64,000 nt of DNA from CBDVBE01 sp964543525 (GTDB lineage Bacteria; Fibrobacterota; Chitinivibrionia; Chitinivibrionales; JANQEN01). The notes beneath the pieces were generated by a model. It was not told the DNA's origin. It searched no databases and saw nothing but the letters and a program-made list of their open reading frames with translations. The stretch is from assembly GCA_964543525.1 (NCBI GenBank), contig CAZIYW010000002.1:56207-120206 (forward strand), given 5' to 3'. Position 1 is the first letter of the stretch. Each line of letters begins with the position of its first letter. Positions 34,755-43,579 of this stretch are shown one piece after another. The position numbers were made by a program, and so were the translations under genes.

Positions 34755-36068
34755 ATGAATTTATTTGTCGAGATACTTAAAGCTTTTTTACCAGACCAGG
34801 ACGGTTTTGTATTCATGTGGATACTCGCTTTCCTGGCTGTGGCTGCGTTAGTATTGATAATAGAACGGTGGATCGATATCGGGCGCAGAACGAATGTCGA
34901 TGCAGAGTCGTTTATTGATCATTTGAAAAATCTTATTAAGGATGATAAATCCGACGAGGCATACCGGCTTTGCTGTGCCGGTGGAAGGCGCGCACTGCCG
35001 AGGATTGTCGGCGCCGGCATTAAGCGTATCGGTGAGCCGACTGAGGTTATTCTCAGTGCAATGGAGGAAGAGTCGCTCCATCTTATCCCGATACTCGAAA
35101 AACGGGTGAATTATATCCTCATGTTTGGTAACATATCAACGTTGCTTGGGTTGATGGGGACTATTTTCGGTTTAATTTTATCTTTTGCGGCGGTAGCACA
35201 GCCGCATGTTGATCCGGTAGAAAAATCCTCAATGCTTGCTTCCGGTATTTCAACGGCAATGAATACAACATTACTGGGACTGATGATAAGTGTACCGTGC
35301 GTGCTGATTTTTTCAATTTTTCGTTCGAAAATAGATAATGCAGTACATGAGATAGACCGGTATGCTGCAGCTTTGTTAAAGGTATTGTTGCCGCGGGAGA
35401 CTGTTCGGAAAGAGTACCGGGTGACCGGCCGGCGGATAAAGGAAGATGTTGATACCGAGCCGAATATTGCCCCGATGATGAACCTGATGGTTATCTTGAT
35501 TCCGCTTCTTTTAAGTTCTGCGGAATTTGTAAAGATTGGGGCCATTGAATTAAAATTACCCGAATCTTCACAAGGCGGCGGTGGCGGCGGCGCCGATGTA
35601 AAGAAGGATGCTCGCCTTAATCTTGGCATTGTAATTACCAGGAAAGGTTTTAATTTGTTTCATTATTATAAGGAATCTGAGAAGCAGAAGGAGCCTTCGC
35701 AGGAAGAGAAACCACCGACTGAAAAACCGGTTGAGATTCCCAAGAAAAACGGTGCATTTGATTTTGAAGCCCTGAATGCAGCACTTGCTAAAGTAAAGAA
35801 GCAGGTACTCTTCGATATTATCCGCCTGGCTAATCCGAATGTCCCGCAGGGGAGCGCTCTGCAGCAACTTTATAACCACTACTCAAAAAATGATTACAGC
35901 AGTATCGAGGCGTTTAAAGATCATGAAGATGTAAAAATTGTTGCCGAAGAGCAGATTCGATATGAAACGGTCGTGGCTGTTATGGACGCCGCGCGGGGGA
36001 CTAAAACGCCGCATGGTAAAGTAACGATGTTTCCCAACGTATCTCTGGCAGGAGGAATTGTACAGTAA
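34755..36068 (+). CDS. TolQ-TolR (ExbB-ExbD) fusion protein
   Basis: A 437-residue single frame with two stator modules. Residues about 1-220 are a TolQ/ExbB protein closely like the previous gene, with helices at about 18-38 and two more in KRVNYILMFGNISTLLGLMGTIFG and GISTAMNTTLLGLMIS. Residues about 235-437 are a TolR/ExbD-like module: one membrane helix (NIAPMMNLMVILIPLLL), a GGGGGG linker and a periplasmic domain. At the position of the essential TolR/ExbD aspartate this helix has Asn243. The next gene has the Asp. So the fusion's TolR half may be structural rather than proton-carrying. The stop overlaps the next start (TAATG). Confidence 0.9.
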   Translation: MNLFVEILKAFLPDQDGFVFMWILAFLAVAALVLIIERWIDIGRRTNVDAESFIDHLKNLIKDDKSDEAYRLCCAGGRRALPRIVGAGIKRIGEPTEVILSAMEEESLHLIPILEKRVNYILMFGNISTLLGLMGTIFGLILSFAAVAQPHVDPVEKSSMLASGISTAMNTTLLGLMISVPCVLIFSIFRSKIDNAVHEIDRYAAALLKVLLPRETVRKEYRVTGRRIKEDVDTEPNIAPMMNLMVILIPLLLSSAEFVKIGAIELKLPESSQGGGGGGADVKKDARLNLGIVITRKGFNLFHYYKESEKQKEPSQEEKPPTEKPVEIPKKNGAFDFEALNAALAKVKKQVLFDIIRLANPNVPQGSALQQLYNHYSKNDYSSIEAFKDHEDVKIVAEEQIRYETVVAVMDAARGTKTPHGKVTMFPNVSLAGGIVQ

Positions 36069-36574
36069 TGGCATATAATCCACGACTTGCCCGCCAGGCG
36101 CGGAAAGCCCGCGGAAGTGGTGAGGTAAAGCTCAATATTACTTCCATGATGGATATGTTTACCATTATTCTGGTTTTTTTATTAAAAAGCTTCTCCACTG
36201 AGGGACAGCTTGTCACGCCGGCAACAGGATTGTTATTACCGACTTCCTCTGTCGAACGCACGGCAAAGGAAGCGCTCTGTGTTAAAATCTCAAATGATAA
36301 TGTGGTTGTAGAAAATACGGTCGTATTGAATAAAAAAGATTTTCAAACAGTCATGGAGCAGAAGGATTTTATGATCCCGCAACTCTATGATGTCCTGTCC
36401 CAATATGCTGAAGAAGCAAAGAAAGCGTCGGAAATGTTTGGCAAGGAGTTTTCCGGGGAGATAACTATCCAGGGTGATGTGGGTATCCCCTATAAGTTGC
36501 TCACCCGGATTATGTATACCTGCGGCCAGTCAGGGTATCCGGTTATGAATTTAATTGTATACAGGAAAGAGTAA
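36068..36574 (+). CDS. TolR/ExbD-like biopolymer transport protein
   Basis: A 168-residue ExbD/TolR protein: a short cytoplasmic N terminus, one membrane helix (about 24-42; KLNITSMMDMFTIILVFLLKSF) and a periplasmic domain of about 120 residues. Asp29 in MMDMF corresponds to the proton-carrying Asp of ExbD and TolR and is present here. It overlaps both neighbours by one base, so synthesis is coupled to the TolQ-TolR fusion before it and the AgmX-like gene after it. Together they should form one proton-driven complex. Confidence 0.92.
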   Translation: MAYNPRLARQARKARGSGEVKLNITSMMDMFTIILVFLLKSFSTEGQLVTPATGLLLPTSSVERTAKEALCVKISNDNVVVENTVVLNKKDFQTVMEQKDFMIPQLYDVLSQYAEEAKKASEMFGKEFSGEITIQGDVGIPYKLLTRIMYTCGQSGYPVMNLIVYRKE

Positions 36575-37635
36575 TGGCAACAGCCCAGCAAACAGGTCTC
36601 TTTTTCATGGGGGCGACGCCTCAGGCTGCATTAAAGGATTTTCCGGTAAAATTTAACGGTAGTCTTTTTAAGCAGCTTGATACACCGTTCCTGATTATTC
36701 TCGCCGTTTGCAGTATCATAGCGGTGAGTACCTTTGTGGTACTTGCGTTCCGTCCGCTGCCGGAAACTATGAGCGAAAAAGAAATATTGAAAATACAGGA
36801 ACGTTATGCGCAGCTTATTCTTAATCAACCAAAAAAGCAGGTAAAGGAGGCGGTTGAAAAGGTTAAAACTCCTGCGGAATCTGCAAAAGAAGAGACGGAG
36901 GGAGAGGAAGAAGAGGAAAAAGTAAAGATTGACAGAAAAAAGGAGTCGGTGGTCGAGAAACAGCAGCGGAAGAGAGCAACGAGTGAAGACCGCAGAAGAA
37001 AACGCGATGAGATAAAGCGGCAGCTTCAGTCGGAGGGCATATTCGCGGCAATAACAGCAACAGGCGGCGGTGTAAGTACAGGTTCGTCCCCGGTAACTGA
37101 TCTGCTGGGCTCGGCGGAAGGTATCGGTGGTATCGGTGATGTTGACCTTTCTGCCGGTTCTTTTGCAACCAGGGATGTTGATCCTGAGATGCTTAGTAAA
37201 CGGCGGGGAGAGCGGACGAGTGGGGTCAGTATTGAAAAGGAGACTGTCGGCAAGGCGTCAGGTGGACAAATTGCCTCAACCGGTAAAGTCAATATTACCT
37301 CAGCGCCACCGCAGCTGAAAGGAGAATCTGCCGGGAAAGGAACCCGGAGTCAGGCTGCAATAAACCGTATTGTCAGCCGGCAGCAAAGCAAATTGAAAAA
37401 AGTGTATGAATCCATGTTGAAACGGGATCCCAACCTGAGCGGTAAACTGGTGGTAAAGTTTACTATCATGCCCGACGGTTCGGTGACCAATGTTATGATA
37501 GTTCAGTCAACAACTAAAAATGTAACTTTCGATAAGAGAATAGTCAGTTATATTAAACGGTGGCGGTTTCCTGCGATTTCCGGAGGCGGGCCGGTTGAAG
37601 TTATTTTCCCTTTTGTATTTACCGGGTCTACCTAA
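36574..37635 (+). CDS. AgmX/PglI (GltJ)-type TonB-like protein
   Basis: A 353-residue protein with a cytoplasmic N terminus, one membrane helix (about 41-64), a long charged and glycine-rich spacer (about 70-255), and a C-terminal domain (about 260-353). The C-terminal domain has the pattern of the AgmX/PglI C-terminal domain, a relative of TonB: INRIVSRQQSKLKKVYESML, then KFTIMPDGSVTNV, then FDKRIVSYIKRWRFP. In Myxococcus the AgmX/GltJ protein couples a TolQ/TolR motor to the gliding machinery. Here it would be the energy transducer of the preceding stator. Confidence 0.85.
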   Translation: MATAQQTGLFFMGATPQAALKDFPVKFNGSLFKQLDTPFLIILAVCSIIAVSTFVVLAFRPLPETMSEKEILKIQERYAQLILNQPKKQVKEAVEKVKTPAESAKEETEGEEEEEKVKIDRKKESVVEKQQRKRATSEDRRRKRDEIKRQLQSEGIFAAITATGGGVSTGSSPVTDLLGSAEGIGGIGDVDLSAGSFATRDVDPEMLSKRRGERTSGVSIEKETVGKASGGQIASTGKVNITSAPPQLKGESAGKGTRSQAAINRIVSRQQSKLKKVYESMLKRDPNLSGKLVVKFTIMPDGSVTNVMIVQSTTKNVTFDKRIVSYIKRWRFPAISGGGPVEVIFPFVFTGST

Positions 37636-37749
37636 GAACATGATGTGACTGATGACACGTACGGTACCAGTAACATGGCTTTACCGGGATGGAATAATAC
37701 GCTGCCCTTATTTTTTTTTCTGTAATTGCACTTACAGAAAGGAGCATAC

Positions 37750-38184
37750 ATGCTTGAGAGGAAGAGTGAACGAATTGAATTTATTGCACCCGGTGGCTCT
37801 GAGCAGACAGCGGTATACGATTTGAGTAAAACCGGCGTCAGCTTCTTTCATGCAAAGCCAAAGGAAAAAAACAGTTTCGTAATAGTAAAAATTAACGAAC
37901 TGCTTCTCCGGGCAAAAGTAATTTATTGCCAGCAGCGGGAAAATGATTATCGTTTGGGACTTCAGTTCTGGAACATTCTACCCGAACGGCAGTTGAAATT
38001 AAATGAGATTGTTGACCGGTATTCAAAGGGTGTACCGATAAAATGTGCTCTCGTGGAGGAAAAGGAGATAAAAAAAACTGAAGAAACACCTCAGGATACG
38101 AAAAGAATTATCACAAAGGATATGAAAAAGGAAGTTAAGAAAGACCCTAAAAAAGGAACTGGGAAAGCTAAAAAAAGGGGTTAG
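37750..38184 (+). CDS. PilZ-domain protein with lysine-rich tail
   Basis: A 144-residue protein with a PilZ domain over about residues 1-105. The two cyclic-di-GMP-binding motifs are both seen: RKSER at 4-8 (RxxxR) and DLSKTG at 24-29 (DxSxxG). A lysine/glutamate-rich tail of 40 residues follows. Binding of c-di-GMP is therefore likely and would couple this cluster to that messenger. The ATG at 37750 has GGAG at 37741-37744. It is 114 bases after the AgmX-like gene and 15 bases before the FliL-like gene. Confidence 0.85.
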   Translation: MLERKSERIEFIAPGGSEQTAVYDLSKTGVSFFHAKPKEKNSFVIVKINELLLRAKVIYCQQRENDYRLGLQFWNILPERQLKLNEIVDRYSKGVPIKCALVEEKEIKKTEETPQDTKRIITKDMKKEVKKDPKKGTGKAKKRG

Positions 38185-38199
38185 ACAAAGAGGAATAAG

Positions 38200-38802
38200 A
38201 TGGCAAATTCCTGGGAAGACAGTAAGAAAAAGAATAATCCGGTCGGTCTTATTGTACTGCTCGTTATTGTGTCGGTACTGGCAGGTTTTCTTATCTGTAA
38301 TAATTGTGATATCTTTTCAACCGGGGTACAAAATCAGGAAACCGTCACGAAAGCGGAAACGGTTAAAGTTCCAAGCGATGAAGTAGGTGAAGATACTGCA
38401 GAAACAACGGATGCGAAACGTGACACGGAGAGTGATACCGGCAAACAAAAAGAAACTTCGTCCGATAGCTCTGATAAAGAGGTTGCCGTATCGAATGATG
38501 CTGTTCCGGATATTTTTTCAATTGAGTTACCCTCAGTAGTCTGTTCGCTTGCCGATAAAAAGAGCCTTTCAATACGTGTCTCACTGAAATTGTATTTCAG
38601 GGAGAAGGAACTTGAGCGGGAGATCCTTTTTAAGCGGGACAATATCAAACTGATAGTAAGGAAAGTGTTTGTGACCAAACAGTTGTCGGATATTGTTGTT
38701 GACGCTTTGCGTACTGAGCTGCAAAGGGAGATCAATGCACTTCTTGAGCAGGGAACGATTATTGATATAGAATTTCTCGATTTCAAGCCCAGCGAGGAGT
38801 GA
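38200..38802 (+). CDS. FliL-like stator-associated membrane protein
   Basis: A 200-residue protein with one N-terminal membrane helix (about 15-35), a long acidic serine/threonine linker (about 45-105), and a C-terminal domain of about 90 residues. That domain matches the FliL pattern: LSIRVSLKLYF, then EILFKRDNIKLIVRKVF, then LRTELQREINALLEQGTIIDIEFLDF. FliL binds the MotAB stator of flagella. No flagellar gene is present here; instead the gene follows a TolQ/TolR cluster and a PilZ gene, so it may serve that stator. Confidence 0.82.
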   Translation: MANSWEDSKKKNNPVGLIVLLVIVSVLAGFLICNNCDIFSTGVQNQETVTKAETVKVPSDEVGEDTAETTDAKRDTESDTGKQKETSSDSSDKEVAVSNDAVPDIFSIELPSVVCSLADKKSLSIRVSLKLYFREKELEREILFKRDNIKLIVRKVFVTKQLSDIVVDALRTELQREINALLEQGTIIDIEFLDFKPSEE

Positions 38803-38999
38803 TTATTAATACAGCAGCGGTTATAGTTTAATAAAGATAGTATTCCATAATGCCTCCTTCTTTCTTTCCTATTCTGTTTAAAAAAGGTTATTTTTGTTTA
38901 GAATGATGAATAGGGGTAAATTTGTATGATTATTTCCACCCGAGTGAGAAGTGAAGAAACCAGCAGTCCTTTAACAACTAATAGCTGAGAAATGTAACC

Positions 39000-41900
39000 A
39001 TGAATATTACAGATGTACTGGGTAAGATATTTGGCTCGAAACAGGAGAAAGATGTCCGTAAGCTGAAGCCGATACTTGAAAAGGTTAACACCCTTGCGCC
39101 GGAAATGCGGCAATTAAGCGATGAACAGCTACAGGCAAAGACAGATGAATTCCGGAATCGGATTCAGAAGGGAGAAACGCTTGATGACCTTCTGCCGGAA
39201 GCATTTGCCGTAGTACGTGAGGCGACACACCGGGTACTCGGTGAAAGACGGATGGTAACGGATCCATTTACCAAAGAAGAAATACCTTTCATGGCGCATT
39301 TTGATGTACAGGTTATTGCCGCCATTGTTCTCCATCAGGGAAAAATTGCGGAAATGAAGACCGGCGAGGGTAAAACACAGGTGGCGGTTATGCCGGCCTA
39401 TCTGAATGCCCTGTCAGGGAAAGGGGTGCATGTTATTACGGTCAATGATTATCTCGCCCGAAGAGATAGTGAATGGATGGGTAAAATATTTAAGTTTCTC
39501 GGGCTGACTGTCGGGTGCCTGGATATTACCGAGCCGGGATCCGAGGAACGACGGGATGCCTATAACTGCGATATAACGTACGGCACCAACAATGAATTCG
39601 GTTTTGACTATCTGCGTGATAATATGGCCAGTTCGCTGGAGAGTTGTGTACAGCGTGAATTGAATTATGCGATAATAGACGAGGTGGATAATATCCTCAT
39701 TGATGAAGCACGAACGCCGCTCATTATTTCCGGACCGGTGACAAAAACAAATGAAGAGTATGATGAGCTCAAACCCAGAGTGGTAAAACTGGTTAATACT
39801 CAGAATAAGCTGATAGGCAAGGTCGTTTCAGAGATAGAGTCCATGCTGGAGGATGAAGAGAAACATTATGAGGCGGGGAAGAAACTTCTCATGGTTAAGC
39901 ATGGCGCGCCAAAGAATAAACGATTACTCAAACTGCTTAAAGAACAGGGCGTCAATAAAATAATGAAAGTCGTTGAAACCGAATATCTCCGGGAAAAGAA
40001 GCTCCATGAACTTGATGAGGATTTGTACTATACTATTGACGAGTCCGGTCACAGTGCTGAAATGACGGAGAAGGGGCGTGAGCTGGTAAGCGGGAGTAAT
40101 CCTGATTTCTTTGTCGTTCCCGATCTGGCTGAAGCAATAGGGAAAATTGATAGAGACGAATCGTTAAGCCCTACCGAGAAGTCTGCGATGCGTGAAGAGG
40201 CGCATCGTGAATATGCCGCGCGTTCCGAGCGGATCCATTCCGTAAGTCAGCTTCTGCGGGCCTATTCACTTTTTGAGCGGGATGTTGACTATGTGGTACA
40301 GGATGGACAGATACTTATTGTTGATGAGTTTACCGGTCGTATTCTTCACGGTCGGCGGTATTCCGAAGGATTGCACCAGGCACTTGAGGCCAAGGAAGGG
40401 GTGAAAGTTGCGGGAGAGAATCAGACGCTGGCAACCATTACTTTCCAGAATTTCTTTAAAATGTATAATAAGCTTGCCGGTATGACGGGCACCGCAGCGA
40501 CAGAGGCAAATGAGTTTCTGGATATTTACAAACTGGATGTTGTACAGGTTCCCACGAATCGTCCCATGGTTCGTCAAGATTTTGATGATGAGATTTATAA
40601 AACGCATAGGGAAAAATACAATGCGGTGGTAAAAGAGATTGAGCATATGGTTGAAATCGGTCGCCCCTGTCTGGTAGGGACGACTTCGATTGAAAAATCG
40701 GAATTGCTCAGCAAGCTGTTGACTCGTGCCGGAATTAAACATGAGGTACTTAATGCCAAGCAGCATGAAAAGGAAGCGATGATAGTTGCTCAGGCGGGAC
40801 GCTCCGGTTCCGTGACGATAGCCACTAATATGGCGGGCCGTGGTACGGATATAGTTCTCGGCGGTAATTTTGAAGTGATGGCCCGGAATGAGTTAAAAAT
40901 GCACGGTGAAGATCCGGATGACTATTCCAAAGAGGAACTTCGGGAGCGTTATGCCGACCTGTATAAAAAGCTTTCAGAGGATCACACGAGGGTTGTAGAA
41001 GCCGGCGGGCTGCACATAATAGGTACCGAACGTCATGAAAGCCGCCGGATCGATAATCAGCTCCGGGGACGTGCCGGTCGGCAGGGAGACAAGGGTTCGT
41101 CGAAATTTTTCCTCAGTCTTGATGATGATCTCATGCGGATTTTCGGCTCGGAGCGTATAGCCTCGGTAATGGACAGACTCGGCGCCGAGGAGGGAGAGGT
41201 CTTAACCCATCCGTTAATCAGCCGATCTATCGCCGGCGCACAGAAACGGGTTGAAGGGCGTAACTTCGAAATAAGAAAACATCTGAAAGAGTATGACGAT
41301 GTCATGAATCTGCAGCGATTGGAAATTTACGGGCTGCGACAGAGAATGCTGAAAGAAGAGAATGTACGCAATGAGATAGAAGATCAGATTGCCCGGTTTA
41401 TTGAAGACGTTGTTCTCAGGAATATAGTGGACGAAAAATATCCGGATACCTGGAATTTAAACGGGTTGTATGACGAACTTCAGACGTCATGCGGCGTCAC
41501 TTATCGTATTCCCGCTGACCAGCTTGATAAAAAAACGCATAATATCATCTTTGATGAAATCTGGAAGGAGGTAAAAGCACGCTACGATGAGAAGGAAGCG
41601 CGGTTTGGTTCTGTGGCAATGCGCCAGTTTGAAAGAGGTGTGTTTCTTATGGTCGTTGATAATCTCTGGAAGGATCACCTCTATGAGATGGATCATCTCA
41701 AGAGCGGCGTACAGTATCGGGCGTTTGGACAGAAGAATCCTCTGTATGAGTACCAGAAAGAGGGATTAAAACTTTTTGAGGAATTACGCAGTAATATTGC
41801 GCGTGAGGTAACAGGGTATATATTCAGGCTTGAAGCGGTTGAGCGCAAGGATCGCATGGGTGTTGATCATTCCAAGACGATTCACAGTGAGTTTGATGTG

Positions 41901-42098
41901 TTTTCGTCTTCGGGTGCGGCGCAGGCCCAGCCGCAAGCGCAGCAGCAGCCGCAGCAGCAGCGACAACTGGTGACGAACAGAGCCCGATCGGGAGGCGGGA
42001 AGATACAGCCCGTGCGAGTGGCGCAAAAGGTCGGGAGAAATGATCCCTGCCCGTGCGGGAGTGGAAAAAAGTACAAAAAGTGCTGTGGTGCCCAATGA
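39000..42098 (+). CDS. secA: Preprotein translocase ATPase SecA
   Basis: The motor of the Sec export pathway. At 1032 residues it exceeds the usual 850-900 because of an insertion near residues 280-400 (KHYEAGKKLLMVKHGAPKNKRLLKLL...) that I associate with SecA of FCB-group bacteria. Walker A is MKTGEGKTQ. The DEAD box is IDEVDNILIDEARTPLIISG, and the second motor half has TNMAGRGTDIVLGG and DNQLRGRAGRQGD. The end holds a glutamine-rich linker and a SEC-C zinc motif NDPCPCGSGKKYKKCC that binds SecB or ribosomes. The ATG overlaps no neighbour; the stop overlaps tmk (ATGA). Confidence 0.96.
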   Translation: MNITDVLGKIFGSKQEKDVRKLKPILEKVNTLAPEMRQLSDEQLQAKTDEFRNRIQKGETLDDLLPEAFAVVREATHRVLGERRMVTDPFTKEEIPFMAHFDVQVIAAIVLHQGKIAEMKTGEGKTQVAVMPAYLNALSGKGVHVITVNDYLARRDSEWMGKIFKFLGLTVGCLDITEPGSEERRDAYNCDITYGTNNEFGFDYLRDNMASSLESCVQRELNYAIIDEVDNILIDEARTPLIISGPVTKTNEEYDELKPRVVKLVNTQNKLIGKVVSEIESMLEDEEKHYEAGKKLLMVKHGAPKNKRLLKLLKEQGVNKIMKVVETEYLREKKLHELDEDLYYTIDESGHSAEMTEKGRELVSGSNPDFFVVPDLAEAIGKIDRDESLSPTEKSAMREEAHREYAARSERIHSVSQLLRAYSLFERDVDYVVQDGQILIVDEFTGRILHGRRYSEGLHQALEAKEGVKVAGENQTLATITFQNFFKMYNKLAGMTGTAATEANEFLDIYKLDVVQVPTNRPMVRQDFDDEIYKTHREKYNAVVKEIEHMVEIGRPCLVGTTSIEKSELLSKLLTRAGIKHEVLNAKQHEKEAMIVAQAGRSGSVTIATNMAGRGTDIVLGGNFEVMARNELKMHGEDPDDYSKEELRERYADLYKKLSEDHTRVVEAGGLHIIGTERHESRRIDNQLRGRAGRQGDKGSSKFFLSLDDDLMRIFGSERIASVMDRLGAEEGEVLTHPLISRSIAGAQKRVEGRNFEIRKHLKEYDDVMNLQRLEIYGLRQRMLKEENVRNEIEDQIARFIEDVVLRNIVDEKYPDTWNLNGLYDELQTSCGVTYRIPADQLDKKTHNIIFDEIWKEVKARYDEKEARFGSVAMRQFERGVFLMVVDNLWKDHLYEMDHLKSGVQYRAFGQKNPLYEYQKEGLKLFEELRSNIAREVTGYIFRLEAVERKDRMGVDHSKTIHSEFDVFSSSGAAQAQPQAQQQPQQQRQLVTNRARSGGGKIQPVRVAQKVGRNDPCPCGSGKKYKKCCGAQ

Positions 42099-42727
42099 AA
42101 CACGGTCTGTTTATAACCTTTGAAGGAATTGACGGATGCGGGAAGAGCACCCAGATTAAAAAAGCTGCACAGTATCTAACCAAAAAAGGAATTCAGTATA
42201 TCCTTACCCGGGAGCCGGGAGGTACACCGGTGGCGGAAATTATCCGGGATGTTATTCTTTCGCCTGAAAACAGTGCAATGACCAATTCCTGCGAACTTCT
42301 GCTCTATCTGGCCGCACGTGCGCAGCATGTTACGGAGAAAATCGTTCCCGCTCTGGAGAACGGCACAGTAGTTCTCTGCGATCGATTTCAGGAGGCTACT
42401 TTTGCCTACCAGGGATTTGGAAGGGGAATCCCATTACACAAATTACAGTTGTTAAACGAGTTCGCCACGGGGGGATTAGTCCCGTCCAGGACTTTTATTT
42501 TCGATATCAGTGTTGAGTGTGCTTTTGAGCGTATGCGTAAAATGAATAAAGCGCCCGACCGGCTTGAAAACAACTCTAAAGAGTTCTATCAGAACATCCG
42601 TGAAGGATATCTCTCCCTTGCATCGGCGCATCCGAATCGTATTACACTGCTTCGGGGGGATAATGCGATTGATGAGATTTTTGATGATGTTAAAAAAGAA
42701 ATTGAGTTACTGTTAAATCAGGAATAA
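42095..42727 (+). CDS. tmk: Thymidylate kinase
   Basis: Phosphorylates dTMP to dTDP. The 210-residue protein has a P-loop at FEGIDGCGKST (residues 9-19), TREPGGTPVAEIIR for substrate binding, the DRFQEATFAYQGFGRG motif, and a lid region RLENNSKEFYQNIREGY. The ATG at 42095 overlaps the secA stop by four bases, so translation is coupled. The next gene starts 41 bases downstream. Confidence 0.95.
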   Translation: MKHGLFITFEGIDGCGKSTQIKKAAQYLTKKGIQYILTREPGGTPVAEIIRDVILSPENSAMTNSCELLLYLAARAQHVTEKIVPALENGTVVLCDRFQEATFAYQGFGRGIPLHKLQLLNEFATGGLVPSRTFIFDISVECAFERMRKMNKAPDRLENNSKEFYQNIREGYLSLASAHPNRITLLRGDNAIDEIFDDVKKEIELLLNQE

Positions 42728-42768
42728 TCTGCAACAGATTGCTGTATGCATTAACAAAGGGGATACCA

Positions 42769-43341
42769 ATGAGATGTGTAATTCTTATATTGCTAATGTG
42801 TGCTCTTTTTTGCTTTTGCTCCTCATCGAAAAAGGTAACTACCATCAGTTATCCCGAGAAGTTCGAGGGATTAACCCAGATGGTTCTTGCCTCCGAGACA
42901 AAGATGCTCACCTTTACCGATACAACCGTACAGAAGATACTCATGTTTAAAGTCGGCAGCGCCCAGGTGAAAGTAACGGCAAGCGTGACCTTTGATTTTT
43001 ATCTCGATTTTGATAAGGACGGCTATTCTATGCGTTTCAGCGAATCCGGCGACACCCTGTTCTTCAACGCACCGCTTCTTAAGGTGAAGAAACCGGTGAT
43101 AAACAATTCCCAGGTAACCTTTCCGGAAAAACATATCCTGATTAACGAACAGGACAAAGCGATTCAGAAGCTTGAGACACTCACCGATGAATTTGTTGAC
43201 GACGGTGAAGAACTGCTCAGGGAGGAGTATGTTGTTGAGAAATGCCGGGAGATGCTGCATAAATACTTAATGGGATTATGTAAAGAGATGGGGTATCCGG
43301 TAAAAGTGATTAAAATAAAGTTTCCTGAAATTGTTTCATAA
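42769..43341 (+). CDS. DUF4230-like exported protein
   Basis: A 190-residue protein with an N-terminal hydrophobic export signal containing cysteines (ALFCFCSSS); a lipoprotein is possible but the lipobox is not canonical. The mature part opens with FEGLTQMVLASETKMLTFTDTT and KVGSAQVKVTASVTFDFYLD and ends with a helix and strand. This resembles my memory of the DUF4230 family, whose function is unknown. The ATG at 42769 follows AAAGGGGAT at 42757-42765. It is part of the secA-tmk run, but no shared function is apparent. Confidence 0.7.
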   Translation: MRCVILILLMCALFCFCSSSKKVTTISYPEKFEGLTQMVLASETKMLTFTDTTVQKILMFKVGSAQVKVTASVTFDFYLDFDKDGYSMRFSESGDTLFFNAPLLKVKKPVINNSQVTFPEKHILINEQDKAIQKLETLTDEFVDDGEELLREEYVVEKCREMLHKYLMGLCKEMGYPVKVIKIKFPEIVS

Positions 43342-43356
43342 TGAAAGGAGGTTCTG

Positions 43357-43554
43357 ATGAAGGCAACAAAAGACTGGGGCCTCTGTAATTGTGATTGCGG
43401 CGAACATATCAAACCCGGCGATGAAATGGTTGTGCTGGACGGTAGTCTCTACCTGGCCGGTCATGAGAATAACCGCCGCACGCGTTTTATGGAGGCTATA
43501 AAAAAGGATACAATACTACCTGAAGATACGCTAAAAAAAGTCGGAAATAAATAG
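43357..43554 (+). CDS. Small CxCxC protein, unknown function
   Basis: A 65-residue protein not recognised as a known family. Cys10, Cys12 and Cys14 are followed by a His in CGEHIKPGDEM and a further His in AGHEN. The pattern of a short metal-binding module is suggestive but not proven. The ATG at 43357 has a strong GAAAGGAGG site. It is 15 bases after the DUF4230-like gene. Confidence 0.7.
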   Translation: MKATKDWGLCNCDCGEHIKPGDEMVVLDGSLYLAGHENNRRTRFMEAIKKDTILPEDTLKKVGNK

Positions 43555-43579
43555 TAAACGCTAACGTTGCAGCCTTCCT

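Noticed and set aside
41935..41970. CAG/CAA-rich repeat near the end of secA
   Set aside because: It encodes the glutamine-rich linker before the SEC-C motif, common in SecA proteins.
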